52,500 bases of DNA from Chrysomallon squamiferum (GCA_012295275.1 CM022669.1:18736091-18788590), one strand, 5' to 3'; positions 1-14,110 are shown, numbered from the stretch's first letter. Numbers and translations: made by a program. Notes: generated from the letters alone by a model not told the origin.

Positions 1-700
1 TTAATAACCAGTGCACGTTATCAGTCTTTCCTCAAATTGAATATTCAAGTGGCTTCCGCATGCACGCCGTGTTTACATCGCATTAGGTCTGATTTGCATG
101 CTGTTAGTTCACTCGCTGACGAGTCTGCCAACTAATGGGGTACATTTACCCGCGCTTTGCCCGGCGCAGCTCAGGCACAAAACGGCATCCGATGATGGCA
201 GCGTGATTTCCGGTCTGCGGACTGTTGGAACTCTTACAAACGAAGGCTCGTTTGCACGCAACTTCCGGTTATTTCCTAGAAATTTTACTTTCCTGCCTTA
301 CTAATTTGGACTTGTTTGTTTGAAAGATAAAGAATACGCACGCCAGATAAGACGATCCGTTAATGAAAACGAGACTACACGAAGAGCGGTTTTCACAAAA
401 ACCCCCGCGCGCGCCGTTATAATTGTGCCATTGTGGCTTTCTAGCGAGGCACAAAACGATCGCTACCTCCGTGTGTATTGTCGCAAATAAAAGTCTTCAT
501 TACGAAGAAACCCAGCAGAGATTAAATGTTTCCGATCAGGAACCGCAACTGAGATGAGATGTATACATCGTTTACTGCCCCTGGCACTTCTCATTCATTG
601 GCGAACAGAAGAAACTATTTTCGTATTACTTTATGTCGACTGTTTAATCAGCGCATAAGAAGCGAAATGCGATTCTCAGGAAATCCAATTTTACGGAAAT
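1..700. other. Single-copy island, no gene recognised
   Basis: This block is repeat-poor and moderately GC-balanced. It contains TGTTTACA (70-77, forkhead consensus) and ATTTGCAT (92-99, POU octamer), 14 bp apart. Short open frames look non-protein-like. Confidence 0.5.
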
Positions 701-704
701 TCTT

Positions 705-706
<2 letters not shown>

Positions 707-736
<30 letters not shown>
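707..736. repeat. Poly-T run
   Basis: Thirty uninterrupted T. A (TTTA)n run follows at about 786-806. No target-site duplication or retroposed body is visible beside it. Confidence 0.95.
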
Positions 737-737
<1 letters not shown>

Positions 738-909
738 TCAAAGTTAATTTGTGTTCTTTTCTTTCTTCTTGTAATTATTTTGTGTTTTATTTATTTATTT
801 ATTTATTGTTTTTATTGCATAAGATATTATTTTCGAATTAAATTAATTCGCTGTTATAAAACCCCAAGACAAAAACAAACAAAAACAAAAAGTAAACCGA
901 CCATCTGGT

Positions 910-1060
<151 letters not shown>

Positions 1061-2880
1061 ATAGACCGATAGATTTAGCTATAGACATAGACGTAAGACT
1101 ATAGACATAAATAAAATAAAATAAATTAATTAATTAATTAATTAAACTAAATAAAATAACTAAAAACACAGAGAAAAAATAAGTTTCTTTTTAGAAGCAT
1201 TCTGTAATAATTACACACCATGACACCACAAATATTAGTTTCGTATTATCCAGCCTTACTGCAGGAGACAGGATTAAGCAAAGCTGTAATAATTAACTTC
1301 GTGTCGTTTCTTCTTACGGAAAGAACACAGATTACAGGTATTGCTTTCGAATTTTGCGATTTAGCCATTCGTATTAAGCTGAAAACCATGATCCTATTAG
1401 TTGCAAATGGCTGCAGGCTGCATACGTTAAACGCCAGTTCTGCACGTGATCACTGGCGCTAGATTATAGGCGTGCGCAGCGCCATCTCAGAGTTAACTCC
1501 CCGTCAATTTTGATGGCGACCGTTGTTGAAGATTACGGTTTAAGAGACTGCAATTATTGTCTTGTCAGATGATTTAGCTTTCCTAATTGGAAGTATGCAT
1601 ATAATTTGTTCTTATGTTGTAGAGGGCTCTAACAATACTAGTATACCGCTGAATTAAAATGCCTGATTCGATGTCATAAATACTTTGTTTTTGTTGTTGA
1701 GAATGTCTTTACGGTTACCAGATGTTTCATTACAGTGACGGTCCTTTGACAGTTTTTATGCTGGAATAGACAGTATCATAATGACTTTCTATTACAATTC
1801 TGTGGCAGAATTGGGAATGTTGTTGTAACGTAATATTAAAATAATACGATTTTAATCAAAAATGATTACATCTATATGATGTAGATGGCAACACTCCCCA
1901 TTTAGAGGCATGTTGTAACGTTTTTAATCTGTGTTAATTGTGTGGGGTTGCTGTCTACGTGACACAGATGTTATGACTTTTGATTATGTCATTAAAGGAA
2001 GACGTGGAACCAAAATAGGTTTTAAGAAACAAACAAAACAAGTCCTACATGAAAATTTCCACCATAAAGATTCCTGTGTTGAGATTAAAAAAAAAAAAAA
2101 CACCTGAAACTAATCGTATTTTTTCTTCTAATATTGGCCAATCAAATTTTTTTTCAGAAACAAAAGAAAGGTATTTATTTTTGATTATTACCTTACTAAG
2201 GCTGTATTTCTTACTATTGTTTTTTTTTTTTTTCTCTCTTTTTAAATTATTTCTAAAGATATTTTGTTTGTGTCTGATTTAGTATTTATCAATTTGAATC
2301 TATTTTGTTGATCAAATTGCCCTAAAGTGTTTTTATATTTATTTATAATGATTATATTCCTGTTGTTTTGTTTGTCTATTTTAAATATAAATTTTTATTT
2401 TAAGTAATAAATTTAAAAATAGTACATATTGAAAAAGTTTGGGTTTTTTTTTTTTGGTCGGTTTACATTAATTAAATGTTATTTTCATATTAATTAAATT
2501 CTATATTCATCATAATGTTATATTTGACATTTATATCTCAAGGTGCCTTTATTATTGTTATTTACTTTATCCTAAAGTTATTAGTTATTGGCTGTTTGTA
2601 GTTATAATGATTTTTTAATTTTTAATTTGTTTTTTTCTATTTGCTATTTATTTTTGTATTTTTCTTATTTGTTTTATAATTTTTATTTTATTTTATTTTT
2701 TTTTTTTTTATATTCATTTTTCTATATCAGACTCACGTCGCTTTTATATTCATTATTCGCTGAAGTCATTTTTCTATATTTGTCTATCGTTGTATATATT
2801 ACCTGGAGATTATACTCTCAAGGTTTTATCTCGCAGACACGATCGTATCACAAGAAATGCAAATGATATTTAATTCCACA
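1061..2880. other. AT-rich intergenic DNA without a gene
   Basis: Mostly unique AT-rich sequence with T-rich runs (2219-2234, 2444-2455, 2690-2710). A degenerate inverted segment with TGTTGTAAC and GGCAACACTCCCC motifs sits at about 1810-1960. Confidence 0.5.
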
Positions 2881-3780
2881 GGCTGGAGCTAATTGTGCTG
2901 ACAACGTTGACAGGAGGCTTTTGCCGACGTCTTCAGCCGGGGATCACGGTCACAAAAGTCCACGAAGACGTCGTGTAAGAAGATCGCTGCTTCGATACTG
3001 GCCTCGTCTGCAGAGTGGACGCGGTTGCGCGCAGACGTCAGACAGGTGAAGATATACGAGTTGGATTTGCGCGAGATTAACTCAGTTTTGTGCGCGAGGA
3101 TTTGCCCACAAAAGAACACTAAAGTTTTGTAGATGGCTATCTAAATTGCACGTCGCGGAGGAACGCCGGCAGGGAAGAGATATACACGCCTACGTTTATT
3201 TCACTGACTCGGAGAGATCTCGCTGAAAAGAGACTAATTAAGGCCGGATTTCTGTCGTCTGGTGGATGAGTTTAGTGTACGTCAAGAATGCGAGCGAAAG
3301 AAAATATTTTTGTTGTTGTTGTTGTTTCTTGTTTGTTTGTTTTAGGATTTAGCGTATCTTTTTGCCTCTGGCAGAATTTACTAAGTCAAAACTGAATTAA
3401 AACAGTTGTCTTGTTTTGTTTTGTTTTGTTTTGTTTGTGTTTCAATTTATTTTGTTTTGCCGAGTTGCTCTCTTAATCCCTGGAAAAAAATACATTGAAA
3501 TATTGTTTAAATAAAATCAGTTTGTTAGATCTGTTCCACAACGCTGAAGATTGACTTTTGGAAAAAAAGATCTCTAATGAATTTTATTTTAAAACTGCAA
3601 CAAACACAGGCAGGATGAGTATTCTTATACTTAGATATTTCACTTTTTCTGAAAACTAGAATAAAAAAATACCTATCACGTTAGACTGCAAAATAGAAGG
3701 GAAAATAAAAAGAAACTGAAAACTAGAATTTTTTTTTTTTTGTACTGACAAATCTTTAACATTCCCAACACTAGTAACAT
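2881..3780. other. Single-copy island, then AT-rich DNA
   Basis: 2881-3260 is GC-balanced and repeat-free but shows no convincing coding frame. 3300-3480 holds short (GTT)n and (TTTTG)n runs. The rest is AT-rich and featureless. Confidence 0.45.
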
Positions 3781-3789
3781 CGGAATTAT

Positions 3790-3900
3790 TATTACCATCA
3801 TCATCATCATTATAATCATCATCATATCATCATATCATCATCATTATCTATATATTCATCATCATCATAGTCATAATCATCATAATAAATATCACCGTAT
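3790..3900. repeat. Imperfect (ATC)n
   Basis: A diverged ATC/ATT trinucleotide array; several units carry substitutions. Confidence 0.85.
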
Positions 3901-4345
3901 TTGTTATCACAACAACTGTCATTATCAAGAAATTGCTATCGCCACGTGAAATAACTGGCAGCTGTGATGTAAAATATCTTGACCAGCGGTCATCAGTGTC
4001 ATTATCAGGCGTCATTAGACTGGACAAAAACATTCTGAGCCGCTTTCTGGTTAAAGAATTCTTGTGTCACATGGCAAAGTGAACCAGACAAAAATAAAGT
4101 ATTCATTTACTAGGTTCAGTCCTTAAGTCATTTACTTCTGAACCTAAAACAGACTGAATCATCAAAGAGTTCGTTTTCAGCCAAACTGATCTAAAATTTC
4201 ATCACTGAAAGATCGATGCTGAAAATAGCTCTGACAATGTATCTGTGTACACAGAATGGTGTTGTGTATATAAACATTTTGTATGAAATCAGTTTATATA
4301 GCAAAAAGAAATTTTATTCATTTATTCTTACATGATATGTATGCC

Positions 4346-4427
<82 letters not shown>

Positions 4428-4439
4428 GTTGTTGTTGTT
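4346..4439. repeat. (ATT)27 then (GTT)4
   Basis: A pure ATT array that switches to GTT without losing trinucleotide phase. Any open frame through it is low complexity. Confidence 0.97.
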
Positions 4440-4519
4440 TTTATTTCAACTCCAAAATTTTATAGACAAATCGATCACAAGTCCTACCAACCAAAAACAG
4501 AATTTAAAAAAAAAAAAAT

Positions 4520-5300
4520 GGCCACGTTTTAAAACGAAGAAGCAACATCTCCTACGTTCACGCGAGCGCGCTACCTAGACTGTAATTATCATCAGAGAAA
4601 ATGGAAATCGTCCAAATTTCATCAACGGGCGAATATAACTTCGCGTCCAAACATTTGCAAAGACGAAAAAACAATTACTTTACCGGTTTGCGTCTTTGCG
4701 TTCGATTCTTCGCTTCTAATGGGCATCTTGGATTCTTAAAACAATTTACGGCTTTCAATGATAACAATTTCTCGCCCAGATCTTCCAATCAAACAATTTG
4801 GCCACGGCGTTTTGCCATGATACGATTTACCTAAGGACGAGATCTCTCTCAAAACAAATTGTGCACGAGTCCTGTTGCAGTTTGCCGAATCGAGACGAAT
4901 AGACGCAAATGAGATCGGGTTTGATTTCTTTGACAAAAGAGCTCCTCGAAAAGGGACGATAATCTCCTTGTGAGAGATCAATTGTCAATCGCGTGGAGCA
5001 ATTAGAAATATGATGAGCTTTTCGGTTGTAATTTTGATTGAAGAGATCGACAGCGGGTCCGGGAATCAATGAGAACACGAAATGCGCCATTAGTTTCTGC
5101 GTCCTGACCATCATGTAGTGTCATTGTGAAATCACACGACTATACAGACTGATTCGCACAGTTTTACTCAAGCATGTTTCAGTAATGAACACAAAATAAT
5201 GGCAATAAGTAAATTCAGAAATAATAATCTGATAAATAAAATGAAACATGCAAAGCAATGATACAGAACACAATAACAACAATAACAGTGAAAACAGAAA
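4520..5300. other. Single-copy island, no gene recognised
   Basis: 4540-5120 is a repeat-free block with frames of 70-95 codons on both strands. None resembles a known protein family, and overlapping frames on opposite strands argue against real coding. Confidence 0.45.
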
Positions 5301-5700
5301 CAGCAGTGCCATTAGTAAACAAAAAAAAAAAAAAAAAGCAACAACAGCAATAATAAGAAAAAGACGACGGCATCACCGACATTACTGTAAATAACAGCAA
5401 CAACAATAATAATAAGAACAACAACAAGAAGAAAAAAGAAAACTAAGAAGTAGCTCAATCAAAAACAACAACAATACCTAAAACAAATGGATCGAATGAC
5501 AAACACAAAAATGCCTGCAGAATATTGCATGCAGTAAAAATGTTTAAACTTTAACAAGATTAAAAATACTACTGCCACCTCTACTACTACTGCTGCTACT
5601 ATTACTACTACTACTACTATTACTACTACTATTATTACTACTGTTAATAATAAAAATAGGAACTTCCCTATTTGTATTTTGTATATCATCAACAATAATT
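5240..5700. repeat. Diverged (AAC)/(AAT) and (TAC)n arrays
   Basis: Trinucleotide-rich sequence: AAC/AAT with an A run at 5320-5338, then (CTA)n at about 5570-5645. Confidence 0.85.
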
Positions 5701-6960
5701 TATCCATTTATATATTTACTTGTCCTTGCTTAATTATTTCTTATTTGTATTATTTTACTTTTTACAAACTTTTGAAATAATAACTAAAAACTTTTTCTGT
5801 CTCTGCAGCTGAAATTCAGTCATGAAAATAATCACCGTTCAGATGTCTAATTGTGCGTATGTCTGATCATCAGTCTCTCGCTCCCACACGCTTTTCTCAC
5901 TAATCTTGAAATTGCATTTAATTTTAGTTACAATGAACCAACACGTCAAAGAGGGGAAAAAAATAAATAAAACGTCAAAAGATGTAAACTGTTTTTGCCG
6001 TTGACATACGAAATCACAAAACCATGATGAAAAGAAAGAAAGAACAAATTTTCTGGAAGGCCGCTAATGGTTTCTGATTCTTGTGTGTATAATCAACAGT
6101 TCTTTAGAAAAATCTACATTTTTTTTTTTTTTTTTTGGCAGCTGCCTGGCATCCATAGAAATCAAACAAACAAAACAAAATTTCTACGACTGACTTCGCA
6201 TCGTGATGGGTCTGTGAAAAAAAATAAAAAAAATAAAACGGCCTCAGTTTTTGTTTTCTTTCTCTCCTAACACCCAAAGGAGAGAATATTGACATTAGCC
6301 AAAACGGGTGACTAATCATGTATTAAGCTGTTAAAACGAAATCGCCAGTTTCGTCAGATTTCATGGCAACCTTAGCAGATAATGATCAGATTGTCAAATA
6401 CGAAACAAAGGCCGAAATCTGTGTTTGCTATATTGTATTATTCTCCAATGTAAACAGTGACAGGAGTTTTCTTTCATTGGTAACAATTTTCCTAATCACA
6501 TATGACTGAGGGTAATTTCCGTGGTGGAGTTCCTTCCATGCTTCGCCATAGGTGGTCGTTCTGAAGCATCCACTCTGCAAGGACAGTCAGCGACTGGACG
6601 TAGGCACGCGCTTTGTGGGTCCGTGGCGTGAGAAAGAAGGGTGCATGCGGATAAACACATGGTCACCAGTTGGCACCTGCTTCTGTAGTTAATTGATGTT
6701 GAAATTTGTACCAATTGGCGTGTCATTTGTCTAAGGGAGTTCTTTACAAACGTCGACTCGAAATATGTCCCGCAATACTTGGAGACAAATGTTTATCCCG
6801 TAACAATGGAGACGTGCCGTGAATGGATTTGTCTAAACGTCCAACCAGTGAAAATAGCGAAATACACTCGCTGTAGTGTGAATGTTGTTAAACACAAAAT
6901 GAAAATAAAATTAGTAAAATATTTAGGGAAAAAGAGATAGTTCATAGAAAAAATGAATGA
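5700..6960. other. Intergenic DNA, no gene recognised
   Basis: T run at 6120-6137; otherwise mostly unique. 6330-6900 is GC-balanced. No coding, RNA gene or clear motif cluster is seen. Confidence 0.45.
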
Positions 6961-6964
6961 TATG

Positions 6965-7105
6965 TGGTGGGTGTATATGTAGTTTTATATGTATGTATAT
7001 GTGCATATATGTATATATGTATGTATGTACGTACGTACGTCCGTATGTATGTATGTATTTATGTATGTATGTATATATGTGTACGTTTATGTACGTATGT
7101 TTTCT
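6965..7105. repeat. (GTAT)n with (GTAC) interruptions
   Basis: A tetranucleotide array including GTACGTACGTAC interruptions in the middle. Confidence 0.93.
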
Positions 7106-7184
7106 TACAAATAATATAAAGACAAGGTAGAAAAAATAGCAATTATTAAAATGTTTCAATATATTTCGATATGATTAGAACTCG

Positions 7185-7570
7185 GATCGTTTTACAAGTC
7201 AGAAGAATGGCGTTCCATTCTTGTATCGAGAAGTGAGAATTATTAAGAAATATAATATAAACATACGCTATTTAAAAAAAAAAAAAAAATTCTGTAAAAT
7301 GGCCTCCCATTCTTGTACCTAGAAGAAGTAGGAATTATTAAGAAATATAAATACGATCATACATTATTTTAAAAACCAGATCTTACTGCAACACGGAACA
7401 TTCTTCTATCTAAAAGAAATTAGAATTATTAAAATGTATACGCATTAGGTTAAGTTATTTTAAAAACTACATATTTCTCCACCACAGAAAAATGGCGCAA
7501 CATCCTTGTAACCTGAAGAAGTAAGAATTATTAAGAAATATAAATATGATCATACATTTAATTAGAAAAC
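7185..7570. repeat. About 95 bp tandem repeat, four diverged copies
   Basis: Units with AATGGCGTTCCATTCTTGTA-like starts occur at about 7206, 7298, 7391 and 7491. Each is followed by an AGAAGTAAGAATTATTAAGAAATATAA-like segment (broken down here: AGAAGTAAGAATT, then ATTAAGAAATATAA) and ATGATCATACATT. Copies differ by point changes and A-run length. Confidence 0.85.
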
Positions 7571-7995
7571 AAGATTAAAACAAAGGAATGAAAGAAATTT
7601 ACGAAAAAGAAATACAAAAAAAGAAAAAAAAGACGAAAGAAATAATTTAACAAAGGCAAGAAAGAAGGACAAAAAAATAATGAAAGAAAGGAAATTTAAA
7701 AAAAATATATTAGAAAACATTATATCTAGTTTAAATGATATAGTATAAGTTTTGAACTAATATTATGGTAGGGTTAGGTTAACTTTGGGTGTGGAAAACA
7801 GAGGGAAAAAGAAAGTAATCGAAAGCGTTGACCTGTTAAAATAACCACCAGAAATAAATGTAGGGTGTCGTAGCTATGACCACGTAACAGCAAAAATAGT
7901 TTTTAGAGCATTTCTCCATGTTTGGACTTCATAATTATTGAAAACAAATGTCTAAAGAATTCTTATTCAACATTTTCTTTGTAACAGTAACAAAA
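7571..7995. other. A-rich intergenic DNA
   Basis: Low-complexity GAAA/AAAG sequence to about 7700, then unique AT-rich sequence. Nothing is recognised. Confidence 0.5.
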
Positions 7996-7999
7996 CAAA

Positions 8000-8630
8000 C
8001 CCCCTAAATATTGATCCTAACCTTTTCAGTACCACTGTTTGGTTTTTTAACATTACCAGGTATCTAAACATTAACCCTAATTCTTTTGAATACCGTTTTA
8101 AATTTACAAGATATCTAAATTTTGACCCTAATTCTTTTGAATACCATTTTAAATTTACAAGATATCTAAATTTTAACCCTAATTCTTTTGAATACCGTTT
8201 TAAATTTACAAGATATCTAAATTTTAACCCTAACTCTTTTGAAGATAATTTTTCTTAATATTACCAGATATCTAAATATTCACCTCAACTCATATGAGCA
8301 CCATTTGTTTTAATATTATCAGAAATCTAAACATTAATATCAACTCTTATGAACACCATTTTTTAAATTTAATTTACCAGACATCTGAACATTAAGCGCA
8401 AAGCTTTTGAACACCATTTGTTTTAATATTACCAGATATCTAAATTTTAACTTCAACTCATATGAACACCATTTTTTTTAAAATTTTAATTTAGGAAAAA
8501 AAAAAAATATAAAAAAAATAATAATTTACCAGATATCTGAACATTAAGTGCGAAGCTTTTGAACATCATTTGTTTTAATATTACCAGACATCTAAACATT
8601 TAACTTCAACTCATATGAACACGATTTTTA
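8000..8630. repeat. 51-58 bp tandem repeat, about 11 copies
   Basis: The anchor TATCTAAA or CATCTGAA recurs at 8061, 8112, 8163, 8214, 8269, 8324, 8382, 8437, 8534 and 8589; a degenerate unit precedes them. Consensus includes ACCAGATATCTAAA, then TTAACYCTAACTC, then TTTTGAACACCATTTG. The first units have an exact 51 bp period and later ones about 55 bp. A 40 bp A-rich insertion falls between 8437 and 8534. Confidence 0.92.
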
Positions 8631-8639
8631 TTTCTGGAG

Positions 8640-9065
8640 ATTGTGAAAACGGAAGACTGGACGGACGTCTGGTCAGACTCGCCACCTCGCGCGCAGCGTG
8701 AAGAGATTGCTGTATCTATTTCTGTTACGACCACGCATTGTCGCCGTCATCAGATGACGCCGTGCGCGTGCTGTGTGCTCACAGAACGTTTGCACACTTC
8801 AGAATGTGAAAGCGAAATAAGCGATTGTGAGTCCCATCGAGTTCCCAACTCGCCATTAAGTGTCCACTGTGCTCGGACGCCCCCGTCAAAGACGTTGCCA
8901 ACCCCCGTGTCATCGCAACAAAAGTGTCATGGTGCCATGATGGGTGGTCAGGTTTGACGGCATTTTTGTCTTGAGCAGATTTCAAGAGACTTTCGACATT
9001 TGTTGTCGAATTTCCATTATTGACCATACAATGTGCTTAAACCTTTTAATTAACTTTGGTAATTC
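8640..9065. other. GC-balanced single-copy island
   Basis: A 104-codon open frame at 8643-8957 (+) overlaps an 82-codon frame on the other strand. The composition (many Ser, Thr, Cys, His) and lack of family similarity make coding unlikely. This is a candidate conserved non-coding element. Confidence 0.4.
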
Positions 9066-9070
9066 ATCTT

Positions 9071-9172
9071 AGTTTTTTTTTTTTTTTTTTTTCTTTTTTT
9101 TTCACTTGAAAATAATCGTAGAGGAAAAGAAAGAGAAAAAGGAAAAAAAAAAAAGAAAAGAAAAGAAAGAGG
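9071..9172. repeat. T-rich run and A/G-rich low complexity
   Basis: An interrupted poly-T (9073-9102) is followed by a GAAA-type purine tract. Confidence 0.9.
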
Positions 9173-10125
9173 TGTTATATGAATAGACAGATGGATAGAA
9201 ATGCAATATTGAAATAGGCCTTCTGCGGGTTTTGGATAAATATTAAGATTGGTTTTGACGTAACGTAGACTTCTTCTTGCAATTGAAGATTTCCTGTTGA
9301 TTCGACTTCTGTGAAAGTTAGAATCTGTTTCCACGGCTGCACGCACAAATTACTGTGGTAGGGAAATTTCCGCTGGTGATTGTCCTCCTTGTTTTCAGTT
9401 CACCTCATTAGTTTGTTTTCTGGCAACGACATTCGGTGAACTTTGTTTTTTTATTAAGGATATATATATATATATTTAGTTTTAGAGTTCCAGTTTACGA
9501 AACGAAATAAAACTAAAATGTCTTTCACAATGAAAACTTTATTTTTAACCTCTTTATCGGGACTCGATCCCAGCTGCAAGAGATCAAAGCAGTAAAGATA
9601 TATTCAGCGACAGTTACGTAATAATAACATTACCCAACACAGGTGAAAATTAATTATAACAACAAAAGAAAAGTATCTTAATCCTGTTAATAATCTGTGT
9701 ATTAAATAATATTAATCAGTATCTCTAGTACATAATATAATAGGTGGTTCCAGAACAGGTTAATCCTTGGTTATTGAGACTTGATTAAAATGTGCCACAC
9801 TTGATGCCAAAATAATTACAAACGAAATTAATTCTGTGGAATCAGATTGAGTTCGTATAAGAGTTTGCCTGTGAGTATCAAATTTACTGGTATCAGCTGT
9901 GTGTTGTGTGGGGCCACAAAGCAAGACAAATGACATATAAGCTGAGATAAGTAGTGATTAAACGGACGGAAGGATAATGACAACGGGGTTTAATTCAGCG
10001 AAGTAATAGAAGCAGAGATTGTTTGTTTTGTCATACAGAGTGGGATTTGAAAATCAGCCACGATATTTGAAACCGCGGTCAGGCCACTTGAGTGTAGGTT
10101 TACAAGAGGGTTTATTAGGTATAAG
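9173..10125. other. Intergenic DNA with one reverse B-box-like site
   Basis: Minus-strand GGATCGAGTCC at 9560-9570 is close to the Pol III B box, but no tRNA fold or A box is seen. A short (TA)n sits at about 9460-9475. Confidence 0.35.
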
Positions 10126-10128
10126 TAG

Positions 10129-10129
10129 G

Positions 10130-10195
<66 letters not shown>
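10129..10195. repeat. (ATT)n, about 22 units
   Basis: A pure trinucleotide array followed by an A run at 10209-10221. Confidence 0.97.
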
Positions 10196-10197
<2 letters not shown>

Positions 10198-10234
10198 CTA
10201 TCTGATTTAAAAAAAAAAAAAGTAAAAATTCAGT

Positions 10235-10470
10235 TTTCTCACACTACGTTTTTTCGGCAGCTGTTTTCGTTTCCTCGCGTGGGGCTATTCGATCGTCCCA
10301 CGTTGACTGAGATCCGGAGAGAACCGAACGCGAGCAGAAGGGAGCCGTGTTAATAGCCCTGTAATGTACAGCTATCAGCGACAGTGCGCCGCAGTATCAC
10401 TCCGACTGTCAAGCGAACGACAGCCCGAGAGAGAGAGGTCTCCCGGAAAGCAGTAATTAAAGAATTTAAA
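10235..10470. other. GC-balanced single-copy island
   Basis: A sharply bounded block between an ATT array and AT-rich sequence, with GC-rich, non-repetitive content and no open frame of note. This is a good candidate for a conserved non-coding element. Confidence 0.45.
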
Positions 10471-11140
10471 ACTATTCTTTAACAGCGCAAATGTGATTGT
10501 TATGAGAATTGAATTCGCCAAACAGATTTTTGAAATTTGATGTTAGTTTAAGGTGATGGGTTATTGTTTCGTTAAAAAAAAAAAATAATAAGAAAAAAAT
10601 AATAATAAGAAAAAGTAAAAAAGAAAATGAGGGAAAGATTATGTTTATCGATTTGTTATTTTAAAGTAAATAATATTAAGGAGGATGGAACAAAATGTTT
10701 TAAAAGATACATAATAATGATGATGATGATGATGATGATGATAATAATAATAATAATAATAATTTTTTTCTTTCCATTAACTTTATTTATGTATTTAATA
10801 TTTAAATAATAATAATAATAATAATTTCCTTTCGTTACTTTCTTTTTTCTATTTATATTCATTCTTTCTGATTTAAAAAAAAAAAAAAAAAATTATTTTC
10901 TTTCTTTCATTTTTATTAAACTTCGGTTAAGACAAAAATAAAGAAGAAATAGTAAGAAGTAATGTGAAATTAATATACACTGACATTTACTCTATAAAAG
11001 TTTCTTAAGACTCACCAGTATTATTACTACTACTACTACTACTACTACTAGCACTACCACTATTTTAGTAGCTATGATAAAACTTATTTATTTATTTATT
11101 TATTTATATTTATTTATTTTTTTCCAGTCTACCAATCATT
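10471..11140. repeat. AT-rich with (GAT)n, (AAT)n, (CTA)n and (TTTA)n
   Basis: (GAT)n at 10716-10742 passes into (AAT)n to about 10762; (AAT)n at about 10807-10826; A run 10874-10891; (CTA)n at 11022-11050; (TTTA)n at 11087-11121. Confidence 0.9.
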
Positions 11141-11640
11141 TGCCTCAATGCTCGGAACGGGATGTTCCAGATGCACGTTAAAACCGTACCACCATTCTCT
11201 ACGCCCCAGCAACGCCGTGACCACAACTTTCACCCATTTATGGGTCAACTACCGATCACCGCCTATGAGTTTATGTTGCTATTTTCACAAATAAAACGTG
11301 TTAAGCTCTAACACGATCTTTCGACGGCTCCCATTGTTGCCAATTCACACGTCTTCAGACCTACGTCATTAGCTTAGAACGCGGACGAGGTGCCCCGCGG
11401 TTCTGCAAATTGGACAGCGTTGGACAGCAGTAAGAGAAAAACTTCTTACAAAGATTTTCGCCAGTTTTTCCTAATTATCACATAACAGAACGATTTTCTC
11501 ATTAACGCCGCGTCGCCCTGGGGTGTGGGAAAGAGAGAAAAAATCCACGTTTCGTTTTTTTTTTTTTTTGGTCTGTTGTGTTACATCGTAACAGACATAT
11601 TAGAGCTTATCTGGAGTAGACTTTTTTTTCGCATCGCGTC
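11141..11640. other. GC-balanced single-copy island
   Basis: Repeat-free except for a T run at about 11555-11569. No coding is recognised. Confidence 0.4.
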
Positions 11641-11830
11641 TTTGTTTGATTCGGGTGCAGCCGGGTTCGAATCCATGCAGGAATTTTTTCCTCACAATAT
11701 CGAAGCGGGAAGGTTATAGTTCAAGATTAATTCGTTAGTAATTTCATGTTTTGGAGTTTGATACTGAGAGCACCTTGGTTCGAATCCTCGCCGAGCATTC
11801 TTGCAAATTACTGCCAGTAACTGTCATCGT
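11641..11830 (+). repeat. Possible decayed tRNA-derived SINE heads (two Pol III B boxes)
   Basis: GGTTCGAATCC occurs twice, at 11664-11674 and 11777-11787, 113 bp apart. Each is an exact match to the B-box consensus. The adjacent T-stems do not pair well and no clear A box is seen, so intact tRNA genes are excluded. Confidence 0.4.
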
Positions 11831-12194
11831 ATACGTGCCAACAGGAATTCCCGTTCAGATAACATTCTGACAGATAACATGTATAATCAGAGTTTAAATA
11901 TCGATAAATTATTGATATCTATATCAATAATCATGCAAACGGAACTGAAATCACAGTAATACATTTTTGTCAAAATTAAAGCTGAAAGAATATAAATACA
12001 AAGTTAATATGATCTGAAATTGATATGTCGATATGTTGGTGTTGTTCAGAGATATTTTAGCAATACGACAAACAGAAAATTAATATGAATATCATTTAAG
12101 TTAATCATTCACTAATGTATTCAGAATAGTATTCATTCACTTTGATCTAATTTATTATTAAAGTAACTATGATAAGTCATAATTAATGGTATTG
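11831..12194. other. AT-rich intergenic DNA, nothing recognised
   Basis: Unique AT-rich sequence without repeats, motifs or frames of note. Confidence 0.4.
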
Positions 12195-12250
<56 letters not shown>

Positions 12251-12300
12251 AATAATACTAATACTACTACTACTAATAATAATAATAATAACAATTATTT
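12195..12300. repeat. (ACA)18 then (ATA)/(ACT) units
   Basis: Pure CAA/ACA to about 12249, switching in phase to AAT and ACT units. Confidence 0.95.
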
Positions 12301-14054
<1,754 letters not shown>

Positions 14055-14060
<6 letters not shown>

Positions 14061-14110
14061 TATTATTATTGTTGTAGTTGTTGTTGTTGTTGTTGTTTGC
14101 TGTTGTTGTA
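14055..14110. repeat. (ATT)n then (GTT)n
   Basis: A short ATT to GTT phase-preserving array. Confidence 0.9.

Noticed and set aside
8070-8235. Interstitial telomere repeats (TTAACCCTAA words)
   Set aside because: The words are part of a 51 bp minisatellite unit and do not repeat at 6 bp; TAGGGTTAGG near 7770 is a single occurrence.
8000-8630. Possible CRISPR array
   Set aside because: Units are head-to-tail copies without unique spacers, and the DNA is metazoan.
8643-8957. 104-codon frame that could be a small protein
   Set aside because: No signal peptide, domain or homologue recognised, and an opposite-strand frame overlaps it. Kept only as an island.
11641-11830. Functional tRNA gene
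   Set aside because: B boxes are exact but the T-stem does not pair and no acceptor or anticodon arm can be drawn.
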